Shown here: in pieces, positions 12,236-13,373 of the stretch | Position numbering within the stretch: the first letter of the stretch is position 1 | How the letters are laid out: each line of letters starts with the position of its first letter | NCBI GenBank assembly: GCA_001940725.1 | Contig: MDVR01000077.1 | Location: 1 to 13,373 of the forward strand | Reading direction: 5' to 3' | DNA: 13,373 nucleotides | Origin: Candidatus Heimdallarchaeota archaeon LC_2 | Lineage (GTDB): Archaea; Asgardarchaeota; Heimdallarchaeia; Heimdallarchaeales; Kariarchaeaceae | Notes under the pieces: model-generated | Seen by the model: only the letters and a program-made list of their open reading frames with translations | Database searches by the model: none | Told to the model about the DNA's origin: nothing | Made by a program: the position numbers and the translations under genes

Positions 12236-13234
12236 ATGCGTAACAAACTACCTGCAAATCAAATTTTCAACGAAATCCCCGAAAAACTTATCGAAAGACT
12301 CTCGGATATTGCCACTAAAAGTGGCTGGGATCAGCCACTTCGTGGTAGACGCCATTATTCAGCGTCTGCAATGATTATGGCAATTATTCTGTTCTACATC
12401 AAACAGTTGAACTCGCTGGAGGCTTTGGTGTGTCATCTGAAGCACACTTCAGATGCAAAGGACGCTTGTGGTTTTGGGAAGGACGAAGGAGTTCCTTCGC
12501 GCTCCACTTTTTCAAGATTCATGCATTTCATCGGTCCGGATCCATTTGAGCAATTTTTCTACGAGCTTGTAGATTATCTGCAAGCTCAAGGCAAGGTGCG
12601 AGGTCGTCACCTTGCTATTGATTCCACGCATGTTCCTGCATGGAGTGATCGAAAGTCCAAGGACAAGAAATCTCCAAACTTCACGATTGCAAAAAATTGC
12701 GATTATGCAAGGGTTGGGAGGACACCAAAAGGATTTGGTGTCTGTTATCGTGTGCAGACTGCCACGATAACCCATTCGGAGATCCCAATTGCAGTTCAGG
12801 TGCTTCCTGGAAATGTCAATGACAAAAAAGCATTCGAAGATATTTTAGCAAAATCGCTTGAAGTCATCCCCAAACCGACTGCGGTGTCTGCGGACAAAGG
12901 ATATTCATCCATGAAAAACAGGACACTAATACAGGAAGCTGGAGCTTCCAGTATTATCCGCCCCAATAAAACGGATCTTAAGAATAAATCAATTCAGGAC
13001 TTTCTTCCCCCTGATATGAGTGAGTACACCTACTGGAAGGTGTACTGGCGACGTAATGCTGTGGAACGAACCTTTGCCTATGCCAAAGGTTATTGTGGGC
13101 TTGGTAACCCACGAGTTGTAAACAAAAATCCTGTGAAACAGCACGTCTTCCTTTCATTCTGCATTTTATTGCTAATTAAAATCGCATGTAGTGAAATGGG
13201 ACTTGAAAAGACAAAATATAGCATATTTGTCTGA
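12236..13234 (+). CDS. IS4/IS5-superfamily DDE transposase
   Basis: The 332-residue protein has the catalytic triad of DDE transposases: Asp129 in LAIDSTH, Asp220 in VSADKGY and Glu277 in RRNAVERTF. The third motif fits the YREK signature exactly: Tyr270, Arg273, Glu277 and Lys284. The N-terminal region (about 20-110) resembles the DNA-binding domain common to IS5/IS1182-type transposases, with SASAMIMAIILFYIKQLNSLEAL and PSRSTFSRF. The frame is full-length without interruption, so the element may be active. The enzyme would bind the 21-bp inverted repeats and cut and join DNA at the ends. The coding sequence contains a remarkable number of short perfect inverted repeats. The exact IS family cannot be fixed without a database comparison. 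Confidence 0.92.
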   Translation: MRNKLPANQIFNEIPEKLIERLSDIATKSGWDQPLRGRRHYSASAMIMAIILFYIKQLNSLEALVCHLKHTSDAKDACGFGKDEGVPSRSTFSRFMHFIGPDPFEQFFYELVDYLQAQGKVRGRHLAIDSTHVPAWSDRKSKDKKSPNFTIAKNCDYARVGRTPKGFGVCYRVQTATITHSEIPIAVQVLPGNVNDKKAFEDILAKSLEVIPKPTAVSADKGYSSMKNRTLIQEAGASSIIRPNKTDLKNKSIQDFLPPDMSEYTYWKVYWRRNAVERTFAYAKGYCGLGNPRVVNKNPVKQHVFLSFCILLLIKIACSEMGLEKTKYSIFV

Positions 13235-13373
13235 TTTTCAATCAAAATAAAATGGTGTTTTAGCGGAGCTCACACTCCAATTTATGATTTTTAATCAATA
13301 ATATTGCTGATTGACTATGTCAATCGCAATTTCAATTAATTGATTAGTTTATCTTAAGACAGTCTAGATCGAT

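Larger units (their letters stand above)
12106..13373 (+). mobile_element. Insertion sequence with 21-bp terminal inverted repeats and DDE transposase
   Basis: The left end at 12106-12126 (ATCGATCTAGG plus TTGTCTCAAG) matches the inverted right end at 13353-13373 in 18 of 21 positions, giving an element of about 1268 bp, or 1401 bp if the outer left end at 11973 is counted. It holds one gene and is clearly less AT-rich than its surroundings. The window stops exactly at the right end, so the target duplication and any further bases of the repeat cannot be seen. Its subterminal left region has several tctag repeats, including CTAGAC/GTCTAG at 12149-12172. Near the right end is a 7-bp hairpin (GATTGAC 13309-13315, GTCAATC 13319-13325). 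Confidence 0.85.

Noticed and set aside
12512..12775. Minus-strand 87-codon frame inside the transposase gene
   Set aside because: Lies opposite the transposase gene, whose hairpins make the two strands locally alike; no independent support.
12300..13115. CRISPR array or tandem repeat as explanation for the inverted repeats in the transposase
   Set aside because: Each stem has a different sequence, there is no repeated unit or spacer pattern, and the region is an intact protein-coding frame.

Overview
The window (13.4 kb, strongly AT-rich except for one transposon) looks like archaeal DNA, most likely from an Asgard archaeon (Promethearchaeota). The main evidence is a Ras/Rab-type small GTPase with all five G motifs at 11395-11940 (minus). 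Supporting signs are a longin/roadblock-like small protein, a tandem winged-helix Lrp-like regulator, a secreted protein with a Gly/Pro-rich tail, and AT-rich TATA-like boxes about 25-32 nt upstream of many start codons with little or no Shine-Dalgarno sequence, as in archaeal short-leader or leaderless transcripts. The class within Asgard cannot be resolved from the sequence.

Left part (1-5445). The left edge holds the end of an unidentified reading frame and decayed-looking sequence, then a pair of direct repeats upstream of a flavin-reductase-like protein (514-1140). A possible orphan membrane anchor (1318-1542) and the longin/roadblock-like protein (1653-2114) follow. On the minus strand are a DoxX-like membrane protein, a tandem-HTH regulator and a small secreted protein. 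About 770 nt of AT-rich DNA without a convincing gene comes next.

Middle (5512-9383). A short-chain dehydrogenase converges on a minus-strand cluster: SufE-like sulfur acceptor, CysA-type two-domain rhodanese, a 47-codon ORF, and a UbiA-family prenyltransferase with homogentisate-prenyltransferase-like motifs. SufE and rhodanese side by side suggest persulfide sulfur handling. A 51-aa minus-strand ORF (9228-9383) with its own TATA-like box follows.

Right part (9596-13373). A tight three-gene plus-strand operon encodes a 71-aa unknown protein, a heme-oxygenase/TenA/PqqC-fold protein and a 91-aa CxxC...CCxxC zinc-finger protein; it is the best candidate here for an undescribed small system. 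Next are a possible 52-aa membrane protein ending at an 11-T tract, a broken small ORF, the GTPase gene, and an insertion sequence with 21-bp terminal inverted repeats, an additional left end, and an apparently intact DDE transposase. The transposase coding sequence carries an unexpectedly dense series of perfect or near-perfect hairpins, the most unusual raw-sequence signal in the window.
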